A program made the position numbers and the translations under genes. From Halothiobacillus sp. 35-54-62 (lineage in GTDB: Bacteria > Pseudomonadota > Gammaproteobacteria > Halothiobacillales > Halothiobacillaceae), in assembly GCA_002281295.1 (NCBI GenBank), contig NCFS01000001.1, forward strand, positions 1 to 64,000: a DNA stretch of 64,000 nucleotides, read 5' to 3'. This document shows, piece after piece, positions 7,688-18,463 of this stretch (positions within the stretch are counted from its first letter, which is position 1; every line of letters begins with the position of its first letter). Below the pieces are notes generated by a model that saw only the letters and a program-made list of their open reading frames with translations, was not told the DNA's origin and made no database searches.

Positions 7688-10486
7688 TTAAACCGCATCC
7701 TTCGCTAAATTTGTGCACCCACTCACCTGATTTCGCCCCTGCGCTTTGGCAAGATACAAGGCTTTATCGGCGCGCGATAACCCTTCGCTGGCAGAACTCG
7801 CGCCATCCAACAAATCTCCCACGCCGACGCTCACCGTGCATTGAATGATCGATCCTTCCCAGGCAAGGGCGATGTGCCCAATCGCAGCACGCAGACGCTC
7901 GGCAATTTCAAACGCGTGTAAACACGGTGTATTGGGCATTAAAACGGCAAATTCCTCGCCCCCGAGCCGACCGGAAATATCTTGCCGGCGCAAGAGCGAT
8001 TGCAGCGTGCGGGCAAATTGTCGCAGCAACTCATCGCCCGCCGCATGGCCGTATTCATCGTTAATCCGTTTGAAGTAATCAAGGTCCAGCATTAACACAC
8101 TGGTGGGCAGGTTATACCGGCGGGCGCGCTCGAACTCTTCATCAAGCCGCTGTAAAAAATACCGGCGATTAGGCAACCCCGTCAATTCATCGGTGATTGC
8201 CATCATCTCCAACAAGCGTTCATGCCGTTTTATCTCGCTTATGTCGGAAAAAACGACTACTAACCCATTGCGCTTGGCATCAAAATCATCGGGCAACACC
8301 GCCACCGATAAATGCACGGGAAACAAGCCCTCACCGCGCCGCCAAAAGCGTTCTTGCAGCCCTGTACGCGGGATGCCATCCCCGAGCGCGGCCAAAAAAC
8401 CCGATGCGGGGGGATACTCGCCGTACACCAACTCCGCCACATCCAAACCCGTTAATTGCTGGGTGCCAAAACCCAATAGCCGTCGTGCGGCGGGGTTAGC
8501 AAAGCTCATTTTGCCCATTGCATCAACGCCGAAAATGCCCTCACCCACGGTATGCAGCACGGCGGCATCGCGGCGATTGGTGCGCGCGATGGCCTGTTCT
8601 GCCGTCACCCGATCGGTCACATCTTGCAAGGTTCCCTCAAGCATCACGGGCGCACCGGCCTCGCTCCACACCAATTGCACATCCCAAATAATACTGCGCT
8701 CAAGGCCATCTGATCGACGCATCAACACGGTGGCATGCAAGCGAGGCGCGTCCTTTTCCCACAACCGATTGAGCATTAACGCCAACCGCTGCTGATCAAT
8801 AGCCGAGACATAAGACAACAGCCCCATCAGGGGCAAAAAAGCCCCGGGGAGATTGAGCTCAGGGAGATTCACCGCAAGAAGATTCGCCCCGGGGGCTGGC
8901 TCAGGGAATGCGCGCCATTCGTCTTGCTGTGGGGTGGGCAGGGCACAAACGTTATCGTGCGCGCCGCCAAACCAACGCATCAATAAAACCGACGGCGCGC
9001 AGGTCTTGGCAGAAATATCCAGCTCAAAACTGCCCAATTGGGCAATATCTTTCACATGCTGTAATTGAGCGGCTGTTTGCTTTAATTCCAGAAAGAGTTT
9101 TTGCTGCTCGGTTTGATCCACACCCAGCCCAATAATCATTGAAACGGCACCCTCTTCATCAAAAATCGGGGTCAGCACAATGTTTAAAAATGGGTTGCCT
9201 TCCATGCCAAGCACACGCTGCGCATACCGAATCGGCTCGCGCCGTGCTACGCAGTGTTGATAATTTTCAACCACCCAATCGGCTAAATCGGGGGGCAAAA
9301 TCTCATGTGGCCGATGGCGAATAAAATCAGCCGGGCTAATGCCGGTTAAGCGCGTATGGGCATCATTACACGCCAAAAACATAAACTCGCCATCGGGCTC
9401 AACCCCCACCGTAAACACCACCGCATCCATATTCTCAAAAATTGAGCGGTACATTTGCTCACTTTCTGCCAATTTGCGCGCCATCAACACCCGTTGATTA
9501 ATATCCCGCGAAACGGTTTGGATGGCCGAAAGCCGCCCTTGATCATCAAAAATCGGGGTGGCGCGGGTTTCAAACCAGCGCCACGCGCCAAACGCCGTGC
9601 TAATACGGTAAACCCATGTTTGCACCAAGTCTTGGGTAGCAAATACACGCCAAGGCTTCGCCCCAAATACGGGCCAATCATCGGGGTGAATAATTTTTAG
9701 AATATCTATACTTAAAAGCTGCTCGGGCTTATAACCCAAAATCGCACGCGTTGAGCCGCTCAGCCATTGCAGTCTTAATTCAGGCGTATGCAGCCCGATA
9801 ATATCCTCGGCATGCTCGGCAATTAAACGGTACCGTGTTTGCTCTTCTTCAAGCCGGAGCTGCAACTGCATCTGCGCATCGATATCGAGCAACGCGCCAA
9901 TTAAAAAATTTGGCGCCCCATCGGCATCGCGCACCAGCCGCGTGGTATCGCACACCCACTTAAAATGGCCATTACTTTGTAATAAGCGATATTGCCGGCG
10001 CTTTTCTTGCTGCCCCCAATGGGCAAAATCCCCATCAAGTTCGGCTTTTGCCACATCATCGGGATGAATGTGTTGCCGCCACCAATGCGAAATATCACCC
10101 AACTCAGCCGGCGCATAGCCCAACACTGCAGGCAAGTTTGGGCTAATGTAATCGAGCCGATCCCGCACATTCGACCGCAAATCAATTCGGTAAATTACCG
10201 CTGGGTTTGCCATCATCAAGGGGTTAAAATCCGCTTCACGCAACGGGGCGGGTGCCAATGGCCGAGGCAATGCCCGCGCAATGAGATAACCCCCTGCGCC
10301 CACGCCGATGGCCGCACCCAGCCCCAACGCCAAAAGCCGCAACCACTCTACCGCCTGATTTGGCGCCATCGGCCAGGCCATAAATATCAGCAGCAAAACG
10401 GCAGCCACAAGCAAACCCAGCAATCCTGCAAAAGGCAACGAGAGGCGCCGGTTTAAGCGTTGAGTGGGCTTGGGTTTACTTGGCAT
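7688..10486 (-). CDS. Membrane-anchored multi-PAS diguanylate cyclase
   Basis: Synthesises c-di-GMP from GTP (family knowledge). Two hydrophobic segments lie in the first 80 residues (LLGLLVAAVLLLIFMAW and LLALGLGAAIGVGAGGYLI). They are followed by four or five PAS domains, for example around PAVIYRIDL, ERAEDIIGLH-like AEHAEDIIGLH, FENMDAVVF and HTVGEGIFGVD. The C-terminal GGDEF domain has GGEEF at about 842-846, preceded by an intact RxxD inhibitory site (RRQD), so active and feedback-inhibited. ATG 10486 is taken as start; a TTG at 10507 is possible. No EAL domain is attached, unlike its neighbour, and the two may act as an opposed pair. Confidence 0.9.
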   Translation of the reverse strand: MPSKPKPTQRLNRRLSLPFAGLLGLLVAAVLLLIFMAWPMAPNQAVEWLRLLALGLGAAIGVGAGGYLIARALPRPLAPAPLREADFNPLMMANPAVIYRIDLRSNVRDRLDYISPNLPAVLGYAPAELGDISHWWRQHIHPDDVAKAELDGDFAHWGQQEKRRQYRLLQSNGHFKWVCDTTRLVRDADGAPNFLIGALLDIDAQMQLQLRLEEEQTRYRLIAEHAEDIIGLHTPELRLQWLSGSTRAILGYKPEQLLSIDILKIIHPDDWPVFGAKPWRVFATQDLVQTWVYRISTAFGAWRWFETRATPIFDDQGRLSAIQTVSRDINQRVLMARKLAESEQMYRSIFENMDAVVFTVGVEPDGEFMFLACNDAHTRLTGISPADFIRHRPHEILPPDLADWVVENYQHCVARREPIRYAQRVLGMEGNPFLNIVLTPIFDEEGAVSMIIGLGVDQTEQQKLFLELKQTAAQLQHVKDIAQLGSFELDISAKTCAPSVLLMRWFGGAHDNVCALPTPQQDEWRAFPEPAPGANLLAVNLPELNLPGAFLPLMGLLSYVSAIDQQRLALMLNRLWEKDAPRLHATVLMRRSDGLERSIIWDVQLVWSEAGAPVMLEGTLQDVTDRVTAEQAIARTNRRDAAVLHTVGEGIFGVDAMGKMSFANPAARRLLGFGTQQLTGLDVAELVYGEYPPASGFLAALGDGIPRTGLQERFWRRGEGLFPVHLSVAVLPDDFDAKRNGLVVVFSDISEIKRHERLLEMMAITDELTGLPNRRYFLQRLDEEFERARRYNLPTSVLMLDLDYFKRINDEYGHAAGDELLRQFARTLQSLLRRQDISGRLGGEEFAVLMPNTPCLHAFEIAERLRAAIGHIALAWEGSIIQCTVSVGVGDLLDGASSASEGLSRADKALYLAKAQGRNQVSGCTNLAKDAV

Positions 10487-10780
10487 AACCGAGCCACGGA
10501 CGCACAAAATAGGTCAGGCGTACCATTGGGGTATTGAGAAGGCGCATGGTGTTTTTTATTTTAATCATTTGTTTGCTGAGAATACGCTAAATCTTAAAAA
10601 CTGAACATGCTTACTGACGTAATGATTCACCCCATCAAACCCGTGCCGGTCTAGATTGGTTTACCCGCGTGAGGGGGGTATCACGATTAAATTCGCACCA
10701 TTATAAAATGCAAAAGCCAACCGATTAACCATAAAAAAACCCGCGATAAACGCGGGTTGCTTTAATAACCGAATTACAAA
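10487..10780. other. Intergenic region between fba and the PAS-GGDEF gene
   Basis: No gene is supported in these 294 bp. The right end holds the fba terminator. The remainder must contain the promoter of the PAS-GGDEF gene, but I see no convincing -35/-10 pair. Confidence 0.6.
10733..10758 (-). terminator. Intrinsic terminator after fba
   Basis: The 8-bp stem AACCCGCG / CGCGGGTT has a 5-base loop (ATAAA) and a run of A on its left side. On the minus strand this gives a hairpin followed by a U tract, just past the fba stop. Confidence 0.85.
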
Positions 10781-11845
10781 CTATTTAATTTGCTGCTTTA
10801 AGCTGCCAGAGGCATAACGTTTATGCATATCGTCCAGATTAATCGGCTTAATTAATGAGGCTTTACCGGCCGCACCAAAGGCTTCAAAGCGGGCTTGGCA
10901 AATGCCTTTCATCGCTTGGGTGGCTTCTTTGAAGAATTTACGGGGATCAAAGTTAGCGGGGTTATCGTGCAGGTGCTTTCGAATAGCGCCGGTTGATGCC
11001 ATGCGCAAATCAGTATCGATGTTAACTTTACGCACACCAAACTTGATGCCTTCAACAATTTCTTCAACCGGCACGCCATACGTTTGGCCCATGTCGCCGC
11101 CGTAGTTGTTGATGATTTCTAACCAATCTTCAGGCACTGAGGAGGAACCGTGCATAACCAAATGGGTATTGGGGATACGCGCGTGAATTTCTTTTACGCG
11201 GTCAATACGCAGCACTTTGCCGGTGGGCTTTTGGGTGAATTTGTACGCGCCGTGCGAGGTGCCGATGGCAATGGCCAGGGCATCAACATCGGTACGTTTA
11301 ACAAATTCAGCCGCTTCTTCAGGATCAGTCAACAGCATGGAGTGATCGAGCTCGCCTTCGGCGCCGTGACCATCTTCTTCGCCCATTTTGCCGGTTTCAA
11401 GTGAACCCAAGCAGCCTAATTCGCCTTCAACCGATACGCCCACAAAATGCGACATTTCGGCCACTTTGCGGGTCACTTCGACGTTGTACTCAAACGATGA
11501 CGGGGTTTTCATGTCGGGCATGAGTGAGCCGTCCATCATCACCGAGCTGAAACCCGATTGAATAGCACGGAAGCATACGCCCGGATCAGCGCCGTGATCT
11601 TGGTGCATCACCACGGGAATGTGGGGGTACATTTCAACGGCAGCCAACACGAGATGACGCAGGAAGGGCTCACCGGCATACGAACGCGCGCCAGCAGAAC
11701 CTTGCAAAATAACGGGGCTATTGACCGCATCAGCCGCTTGCATAATGGCGTGAATTTGTTCCATGTTGTTCACATTGAACGCGGGCATGCCATAGGCATG
11801 TTCTGCCGCATGATCTAATAATTGACGTAAGGAAATAAGCGCCAT
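10781..11845 (-). CDS. fba: Fructose-bisphosphate aldolase, class II (Calvin-cycle subtype)
   Basis: Zinc-dependent aldolase joining glyceraldehyde-3-phosphate and dihydroxyacetone phosphate; in the Calvin cycle it also makes sedoheptulose-1,7-bisphosphate. Visible motifs are [11 protein letters not shown] (catalytic Asp and metal His), the ELDHS region, and the phosphate-binding [10 protein letters not shown]. The 354-residue length and the N-terminus [19 protein letters not shown] fit the CbbA-type class II aldolases of autotrophs. GGAGAG precedes the ATG. It is the last gene of the tkt-gap-pgk-pyk-fba block and has its own terminator at 10733-10758. Confidence 0.95.
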   Translation of the reverse strand: MALISLRQLLDHAAEHAYGMPAFNVNNMEQIHAIMQAADAVNSPVILQGSAGARSYAGEPFLRHLVLAAVEMYPHIPVVMHQDHGADPGVCFRAIQSGFSSVMMDGSLMPDMKTPSSFEYNVEVTRKVAEMSHFVGVSVEGELGCLGSLETGKMGEEDGHGAEGELDHSMLLTDPEEAAEFVKRTDVDALAIAIGTSHGAYKFTQKPTGKVLRIDRVKEIHARIPNTHLVMHGSSSVPEDWLEIINNYGGDMGQTYGVPVEEIVEGIKFGVRKVNIDTDLRMASTGAIRKHLHDNPANFDPRKFFKEATQAMKGICQARFEAFGAAGKASLIKPINLDDMHKRYASGSLKQQIK

Positions 11846-11911
11846 TGTGTCTCTCCGGTAAAGTTAAAAGTAAGCCAAAATTCAGTCAAAAAAAATCCAA
11901 GCCCCGTCCAT

Positions 11912-11936
11912 TAAAAGCGCCGCATCATCGCGGCGG
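11912..11936 (-). terminator. Possible terminator after pyk
   Basis: Minus-strand GCCGC / GCGGC hairpin with an ATCATC-type loop, followed by a short U-rich run (CTTTTAAT). It lies between the pyk stop and the fba start. It may reduce rather than block read-through into fba. Confidence 0.45.
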
Positions 11937-11942
11937 ATAAAA

Positions 11943-13418
11943 TTAGTCGGGGTTAATTATTTGCCCCACACGCACAATTTTCATGGCGTTGGTGCCACCC
12001 ATTTCGCCCATTAAATCGCCTTTAGTAATAATGACCACATCACCATCATCCAAGCGTTCCATCTTCGTTAAGGTTTCAAGCACCATACGGTTAACTTCGG
12101 CATGGTCGGTTGATTCATAAGGGAAATGCACCGCTTGTACGCCGCGATAAAGCGCCACGCGCCGCGCAGCCACTTCATTGCGTGTAAACGCATAAATGGG
12201 AATATCGGTTGATACGCGCGACATCCATAACGGCGTAGCACCCGATTCCGTTAAGGCCACAATCGCCGCCACATCTAAGTGGTTTGCGGTATAAATCGCA
12301 GAATAAGCAATGGCTTGATCAATTCGCTCAAACGGGATATCGAGCGGGGGTTGCGTGCGCTTAGCTTCGATTTGATACTCGGCGCGCTGACAAATACGCG
12401 CCATGGTTTCAACCACACGCACAGGATGCTTACCCGCCGCAGTCTCGCCAGACAACATCACGGCATCGGTGCCATCCAGCACCGCATTGGCCACATCAAA
12501 CACCTCGGCCCGCGTGGGGATCGGGTTGGTGATCATGGTTTCCATCATTTGGGTGGCGGTAATGACCGGGCGATTCATATCGCGCGCCATACGAATAAAC
12601 GCTTTTTGCACGGCAGGCAGCTCAGCATCACCAATTTCGACACCCAAATCACCCCGAGCAATCATGATGGCATCGGAGGCTTGAATAATATCTTTAATGC
12701 ATTCAATCGCTTCGGCCCGTTCAATTTTAGCGACGATGTGCGCACTGCACCCCGCCGCCTGAAGCAATCGACGCGCTTCATGAATATCTTCACCCGAGCG
12801 CGGGAACGATACCGCAATATAATCCACCCCAATTAACGAGGCGGTTTTAATATCTTCTCGATCTTTTTCGGTAATCGCAGGCGCAGATAATCCGCCGCCT
12901 TGGCGATTAATCCCTTTGTTATTCGAAAGCTCGCCCCCCACCACCACCGTGGTGTTAATTTTACTGCTTTGAACTGACTCAACGCGCAGCACAATCCGGC
13001 CATCATCCAGCAACAACACATCGCCACTGCGGGAATCGCTCACCAACGCTTTGTAGGTAATACCCACCATCGTTTCATCACCGCTGTCGCGATCCAGCTC
13101 CGCATCCAGCACAAAGGCAGCGCCTTCGATTAACACCACTTTGCCGTTTTTGAATCGGTCAATCCGAATTTTAGGCCCTTGCAAATCGCCTAAAATGGCG
13201 ACATACCGACCTTGCTCCTTAGCCGCTTGGCGCACCATTTCAGCACGAAGCTGATGATCGGCGGCTTTGCCGTGGGAGAAGTTGAGCCGCACCACATCGA
13301 CGCCTGCACGCACTAAATCTGAAATAATTTGTGGCGTATCGCTCGCAGGACCAAGGGTTGCGACAATTTTAGTACGACGAGAAGAGGTCAAATATCCCGG
13401 AGGATTTAAAACGTGCAT
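11943..13418 (-). CDS. pyk: Pyruvate kinase
   Basis: Converts phosphoenolpyruvate and ADP to pyruvate and ATP. Motifs: RRTKIVATLGPAS at the N-terminus, VRLNFSHG, AKIERAEAIE (active-site Lys region), MIARGDLGVEIG, and ITATQMMETM. The 491-residue length is typical. AAGGAAA lies just before ATG 13418. The pgk stop is 9 bp upstream, so the two form one operon. Confidence 0.95.
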   Translation of the reverse strand: MHVLNPPGYLTSSRRTKIVATLGPASDTPQIISDLVRAGVDVVRLNFSHGKAADHQLRAEMVRQAAKEQGRYVAILGDLQGPKIRIDRFKNGKVVLIEGAAFVLDAELDRDSGDETMVGITYKALVSDSRSGDVLLLDDGRIVLRVESVQSSKINTTVVVGGELSNNKGINRQGGGLSAPAITEKDREDIKTASLIGVDYIAVSFPRSGEDIHEARRLLQAAGCSAHIVAKIERAEAIECIKDIIQASDAIMIARGDLGVEIGDAELPAVQKAFIRMARDMNRPVITATQMMETMITNPIPTRAEVFDVANAVLDGTDAVMLSGETAAGKHPVRVVETMARICQRAEYQIEAKRTQPPLDIPFERIDQAIAYSAIYTANHLDVAAIVALTESGATPLWMSRVSTDIPIYAFTRNEVAARRVALYRGVQAVHFPYESTDHAEVNRMVLETLTKMERLDDGDVVIITKGDLMGEMGGTNAMKIVRVGQIINPD

Positions 13419-13427
13419 AAATTTCCT

Positions 13428-14627
13428 TTAAGATGCGGCGCGTTGTTCAAGAATGGCAACAGCAGGCAAGGTTTTCCCCTCAAGATACTCAAGGAAAGCG
13501 CCACCGGCGGTGGAAATGTAACTGACTTGATCGTAGATATCATATTTTTGAATGGCGGCAATCGTATCGCCCCCACCGGCCAAGGTAAAGGCCTTGGTAT
13601 TAGCAATCGCCATGGCAATGGTTTTTGTGCCCGCGCCGAATTGATCGTACTCAAAAACGCCCACTGGACCATTCCATACCACGGTGCCCGCGCTCATGAT
13701 GATGTCGGCTAATTCTTGCGCCGATTTGGGGCCAATATCAAAAATCATCTCGTTATCTTGAACATCATCCACCGATTTAACCGTCGCGGGGGTGTGCTCA
13801 TTACCCGGCAAAAAGGGTAAATCTGTCCCAACCACCACATCAACCGCCACCGGAATGGTGGCGCCCCGTGCCGTCATTTTTTTCATTAAGGCTTGCGCGG
13901 TGGGCACTAAATCATCCTCACACAGGGATTTACCGACGTTATGCCCCACCGCCTTAATAAACGTGTTCGCAATGCCGCCACCCACCACCATTTGATCCAC
14001 TTTTTCAGACAGCGCTTCTAACACGGTGAGTTTGGTAGAAACCTTGGAGCCGCCCACAATGGCAACCATAGGGCGAGCTGGGTTTGCCAGGGCTTTATCG
14101 AGCGCTTCGAGCTCACCGGCCAGCAAAATACCCGCGCAAGCAATGGGTGCGAATTTGGCGATACCGTGGGTTGAGCCTTCAGCGCGGTGCGCGGTGCCAA
14201 ACGCATCCATAACAAACACATCGCACAAGGCCGCGTATTTTTGCGCAGTAGCGTCTAGGTTTTTCTTTTCGCCCACGTTAAAGCGCACGTTTTCCAGTAA
14301 AACCACCTCACCGGCAGCCACATCAAACCCACCATCAACCCAATCTTTAATCAAGCGCACGGGCTTGCCTAGTTTTGCACCCAGGTCGGTGGCCACGGGT
14401 GCTAATGAGTTTTCTTCAGAGTAGACCCCTTCTTCAGGGCGACCCAGATGCGAGGTCACCATCACTTTAGCACCGGCATTCACGCAAAATTCGATGGTTG
14501 CCATTGAGGCGGCGATGCGTGCATCCGAGGTGACCTTGCCCTCTTTAACAGGCACATTCAAATCGGCACGAATAAATACCCGCTTGCCCGCTAAATCGAG
14601 ATCGGTCATACGTAAAAAACTAGGCAT
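13428..14627 (-). CDS. pgk: Phosphoglycerate kinase
   Basis: Reversible phosphoryl transfer between 1,3-bisphosphoglycerate and ADP; in an autotroph it runs toward 1,3-bisphosphoglycerate. Motifs: [46 protein letters not shown], and GGGDTIAA near the C-terminus. The 399-residue length is usual. AGGGGAGC precedes the start. It lies 9 bp upstream of pyk. The 198-bp gap to gap carries an inverted repeat. Confidence 0.96.
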   Translation of the reverse strand: MPSFLRMTDLDLAGKRVFIRADLNVPVKEGKVTSDARIAASMATIEFCVNAGAKVMVTSHLGRPEEGVYSEENSLAPVATDLGAKLGKPVRLIKDWVDGGFDVAAGEVVLLENVRFNVGEKKNLDATAQKYAALCDVFVMDAFGTAHRAEGSTHGIAKFAPIACAGILLAGELEALDKALANPARPMVAIVGGSKVSTKLTVLEALSEKVDQMVVGGGIANTFIKAVGHNVGKSLCEDDLVPTAQALMKKMTARGATIPVAVDVVVGTDLPFLPGNEHTPATVKSVDDVQDNEMIFDIGPKSAQELADIIMSAGTVVWNGPVGVFEYDQFGAGTKTIAMAIANTKAFTLAGGGDTIAAIQKYDIYDQVSYISTAGGAFLEYLEGKTLPAVAILEQRAAS

Positions 14628-14714
14628 GCAATAAGCTCCCCTACAAAATTTAAAGTGTCAAAGTTAAATGGTTTGATTTGCGCGGTCGTAAAGCAAACAA
14701 CTTAAAATTTTAAT

Positions 14715-14755
14715 ATCGACAGAAAATTAACCCCTAAAAATTAATCCCTGTCGAT
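14715..14755. repeat. Inverted repeat upstream of pgk
   Basis: ATCGACAG at 14715-14722 and CTGTCGAT at 14748-14755 are perfect 8-bp arms around an AT-rich 25-bp centre. It lies 88-128 bp upstream of the pgk start and could be an operator or an mRNA hairpin. No U tract follows on either strand. Confidence 0.5.
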
Positions 14756-14825
14756 CCCGTGGCGATGTTTGTGGCGGTGTTTATGATGAACCAATTAACG
14801 CCCACTCACACACCGCCGAAGGCAA

Positions 14826-15833
<1,008 letters not shown>

Positions 15834-15866
15834 TTATTTTTTAAGGTTTTAGAAATTTATGGTTGC

Positions 15867-15893
15867 TTTGCGCCCAAGAATTAGGGGCGCAAA
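15867..15893. repeat. 9-bp hairpin between tkt and gap
   Basis: TTTGCGCCC and GGGCGCAAA are perfect arms around a 9-base loop. There is no U tract on either strand, so it is not an ordinary terminator. It may protect or process the tkt-gap transcript. Confidence 0.5.
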
Positions 15894-15900
15894 ACAAATA

Positions 15901-15941
15901 CCAACGCCTTTTAAAGCGATTACGCTCAAATCAGGCGTTGG
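15901..15941 (-). terminator. Nested hairpin after tkt, possible terminator
   Basis: Outer arms CCAACGCCT (15901-15909) and AGGCGTTGG (15933-15941) are perfect, enclosing an inner AGCG/CGCT hairpin. On the minus strand a U-rich run (TATTTGTTTTG) follows. It lies 12 bp past the tkt stop codon. Confidence 0.5.
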
Positions 15942-15952
15942 CTTTTGGCAAA

Positions 15953-17941
15953 TCACAGGATGGATTGCGCCGTTGCAACGACATTATCCACCGTGAAACC
16001 GAACATTTTAAACAAATCACCGGCAGGGGCAGACTCGCCGAAGGTATCAATACCCACAACTTTGCCATCCAAACCGACGTATTTACCCCAGAACCCAGTC
16101 ACACCAGCTTCAACGGCAACCCGCGCACGAACCGCATTCGGCAGAACCGCTTCACGATAGGCGGCATCTTGGGCATCAAACAGCTCGGTGCAGGGCATAG
16201 AAACAACCCGCACGTTTTTGCCCACAAGTTTATCCGCCGCACCCATGGCAAGCGCGACTTCAGAACCGGTTGCAATCAAGATGAGATCCGGTGTGCCCGC
16301 GCAATCACGCAGAATATAACCCCCACGGGCAATGTTGGCGATCTGCTCGGGCGTGCGTGGTTGGTGCGCCAAATTCTGACGTGAGAAAATCAAGGTGCTC
16401 GGTGAATCACGACGCACGACAGCCGCTTTCCAGGCCACGGCCGATTCCACCGCATCGCAGGGGCGCCAAGTTTGCATGCGAGGAATCATGCGCAGGGTGG
16501 CAATTTGCTCAACCGGCTGGTGGGTTGGGCCATCTTCACCCAAGCCAATTGAATCGTGGGTGTACACGAAAATGGTGCCGATTTTCATCAGTGCCGACAT
16601 GCGCAGGGCATTGCGTGCATATTCAGAGAACATAAGGAAGGTGGCGGCAAAGGGCACAAAGCCGCCGTGCAGCACCATGCCGTTCATAATGGCCGACATG
16701 CCAAACTCGCGCACACCGTAATGGATGTAGTTTGCATCGGATTCCGTCGCGGTGACCGCACGGCAACCCTTCCATGTGGTGAGGTTCGAGGGCGCCAAAT
16801 CGGCCGAGCCACCCACCATTTCGGGCAGAATAGCCGCCAAGGCGGTAATGCTGTTTTGCGAGGCTTTACGCGTGGCGATCGTTTCGCCTTTCGCGGCAAC
16901 TTCGCTAATGAAGGCATCCATTTTCGGGATGAAATCGGCGGGCAAATCACCGGCCAATCGGCGTTTAAGCTCGGCGGCCTCTGCGGGATAGGCTTTGGCA
17001 TAAGCGCTCATGGCGTCATTCCAAGCCGATTCGTTTTTGATGCCCGCTTCGGTCGCATCCCAACCCGCATAAATTTCAGCGGGAATAACAAAGGGATCGT
17101 GGTGCCAACCTAAATTATCTCGCGTGGCTTTAACTTCCGCTTCGCCCAAGGCTGCGCCGTGGCAATCGTGCGTGCCGCACAAGTTAGGCGCACCAAACCC
17201 AATCACCGTTTTAGCGCAAATAAGGGTGGGCTTGTCATTAACTGAGCGCGCCTCGCGAATAGCCGCATCCAGCGCATCACTATCATGGCCATCCACGTTG
17301 CGAACGACATGCCAGCCATAGGCTTCGAACCGGGCGGGGGTATCATCGGTAAACCAGCCTTCCACGTGGCCGTCGATTGAAATGCCATTGTCATCATAAA
17401 AAGCAACGAGTTTGCCTAAACCCAAAGTGCCCGCCAATGAGCAAGCCTCATGCGAAATGCCCTCCATCATGCAACCATCACCTAAAAAGCAATAGGTGTA
17501 ATGATCGACAACGGTGTGGCCGGGTTTATTAAATTGACCCGCCAGCATTTTCTCAGCAAGCGCAAACCCCACGGCATTGGTGATGCCTTGCCCCAAAGGG
17601 CCGGTGGTGGTTTCAACGCCCGGCGTGTAGCCATATTCTGGGTGCCCGGGGGTTTTAGAATGCAATTGGCGGAAGTTTTTAATTTCTTCCATTGGCAGCT
17701 CATAACCGGTGAGATGCAGCAATGAGTAGATAAGCATAGAGCCGTGGCCGTTGGATAAAACGAACCGATCGCGATTAGGCCAATGCGGGTTTTTGGGGTT
17801 ATGTTTAAGGTATCCGTTCCACAGCACTTCGGCGATGTCGGCCATTCCCATAGGCGCACCCGGGTGGCCTGAGTTTGCTTTTTGGACGGCGTCCATGCTT
17901 AAGGCACGAATCGCATTGGCCAGCTCTCTACGCGTAGACAT
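15953..17941 (-). CDS. tkt: Transketolase
   Basis: Thiamine-diphosphate enzyme moving two-carbon units between sugar phosphates in the pentose-phosphate and Calvin cycles. Motifs: [13 protein letters not shown] at the N-terminus, the ThDP motif [23 protein letters not shown], and [18 protein letters not shown] in the pyrimidine domain. The 662-residue length matches E. coli TktA. GGAGAG precedes ATG 17941. It is the first gene of the carbon block, and its upstream region is shared with the divergent PhnD-like gene. Confidence 0.96.
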   Translation of the reverse strand: MSTRRELANAIRALSMDAVQKANSGHPGAPMGMADIAEVLWNGYLKHNPKNPHWPNRDRFVLSNGHGSMLIYSLLHLTGYELPMEEIKNFRQLHSKTPGHPEYGYTPGVETTTGPLGQGITNAVGFALAEKMLAGQFNKPGHTVVDHYTYCFLGDGCMMEGISHEACSLAGTLGLGKLVAFYDDNGISIDGHVEGWFTDDTPARFEAYGWHVVRNVDGHDSDALDAAIREARSVNDKPTLICAKTVIGFGAPNLCGTHDCHGAALGEAEVKATRDNLGWHHDPFVIPAEIYAGWDATEAGIKNESAWNDAMSAYAKAYPAEAAELKRRLAGDLPADFIPKMDAFISEVAAKGETIATRKASQNSITALAAILPEMVGGSADLAPSNLTTWKGCRAVTATESDANYIHYGVREFGMSAIMNGMVLHGGFVPFAATFLMFSEYARNALRMSALMKIGTIFVYTHDSIGLGEDGPTHQPVEQIATLRMIPRMQTWRPCDAVESAVAWKAAVVRRDSPSTLIFSRQNLAHQPRTPEQIANIARGGYILRDCAGTPDLILIATGSEVALAMGAADKLVGKNVRVVSMPCTELFDAQDAAYREAVLPNAVRARVAVEAGVTGFWGKYVGLDGKVVGIDTFGESAPAGDLFKMFGFTVDNVVATAQSIL

Positions 17942-18463
17942 AAGTCTCTCCAGTCTTAAAGTTCAAAGGTAAGGATGCAAACTGAATTACCACGCCCCAT
18001 GCAAGATAAACACGTCAAATTAACAATGACGGGGGCGCCCATAGGTAACTAAAACTTTTCGCATTGTTACCGCAAATGCCTCGGTTGGCAACCAAGTGAA
18101 TCATGAGTTTTTTAAAGGAAATGCCTTTAATGGTGCGTTTATCGGGTTTTACTGCCCGTATAAATGGCGCGCATGGGTTTGCGCTGGCATGTACACGCGG
18201 TTTACACGGCCGCTTACCTGGCCCAAGCAGCGTGGCTGGCATCCGTTATTAATTTCGCCTATGGAGCCCCGCCGAGTCCGCATTGGACAAAGCGTGCGTT
18301 TTACTTTTTGATGACACTCCATTGAAAACCCTTCGGTGCGCGTGGCTTTGCGTTTTTGACGCCAAGGTTCGAAGCGCTTAGGCAGCAAGGGTCGAGGATT
18401 TTTCATTGGCCACCCAATGGCACATGCCGTAAAAAAACTAAAGTTCAGCGTAAGGAAATTGTT
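17942..18463. other. Divergent intergenic region, tkt / PhnD-like gene
   Basis: About 520 bp without a credible gene; reading frames here lack family resemblance and a coding look. It must hold the tkt promoter. A dyad GCATT-N9-AATGC at 18061-18079 contains a T-N11-A core of the kind LysR-type regulators bind, and arms GGTAAC/GTTACC lie at 18044-18049 and 18066-18071. No strong promoter boxes are evident. Confidence 0.5.
18061..18079. promoter_or_regulatory. Candidate LysR-type operator upstream of tkt
   Basis: GCATT-N9-AATGC is a 19-bp dyad with a T-N11-A core, 120-138 bp upstream of the tkt start. Calvin-cycle genes are often controlled by the LysR regulator CbbR, but no cbbR gene is nearby, so the assignment is only suggestive. 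Confidence 0.25.
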
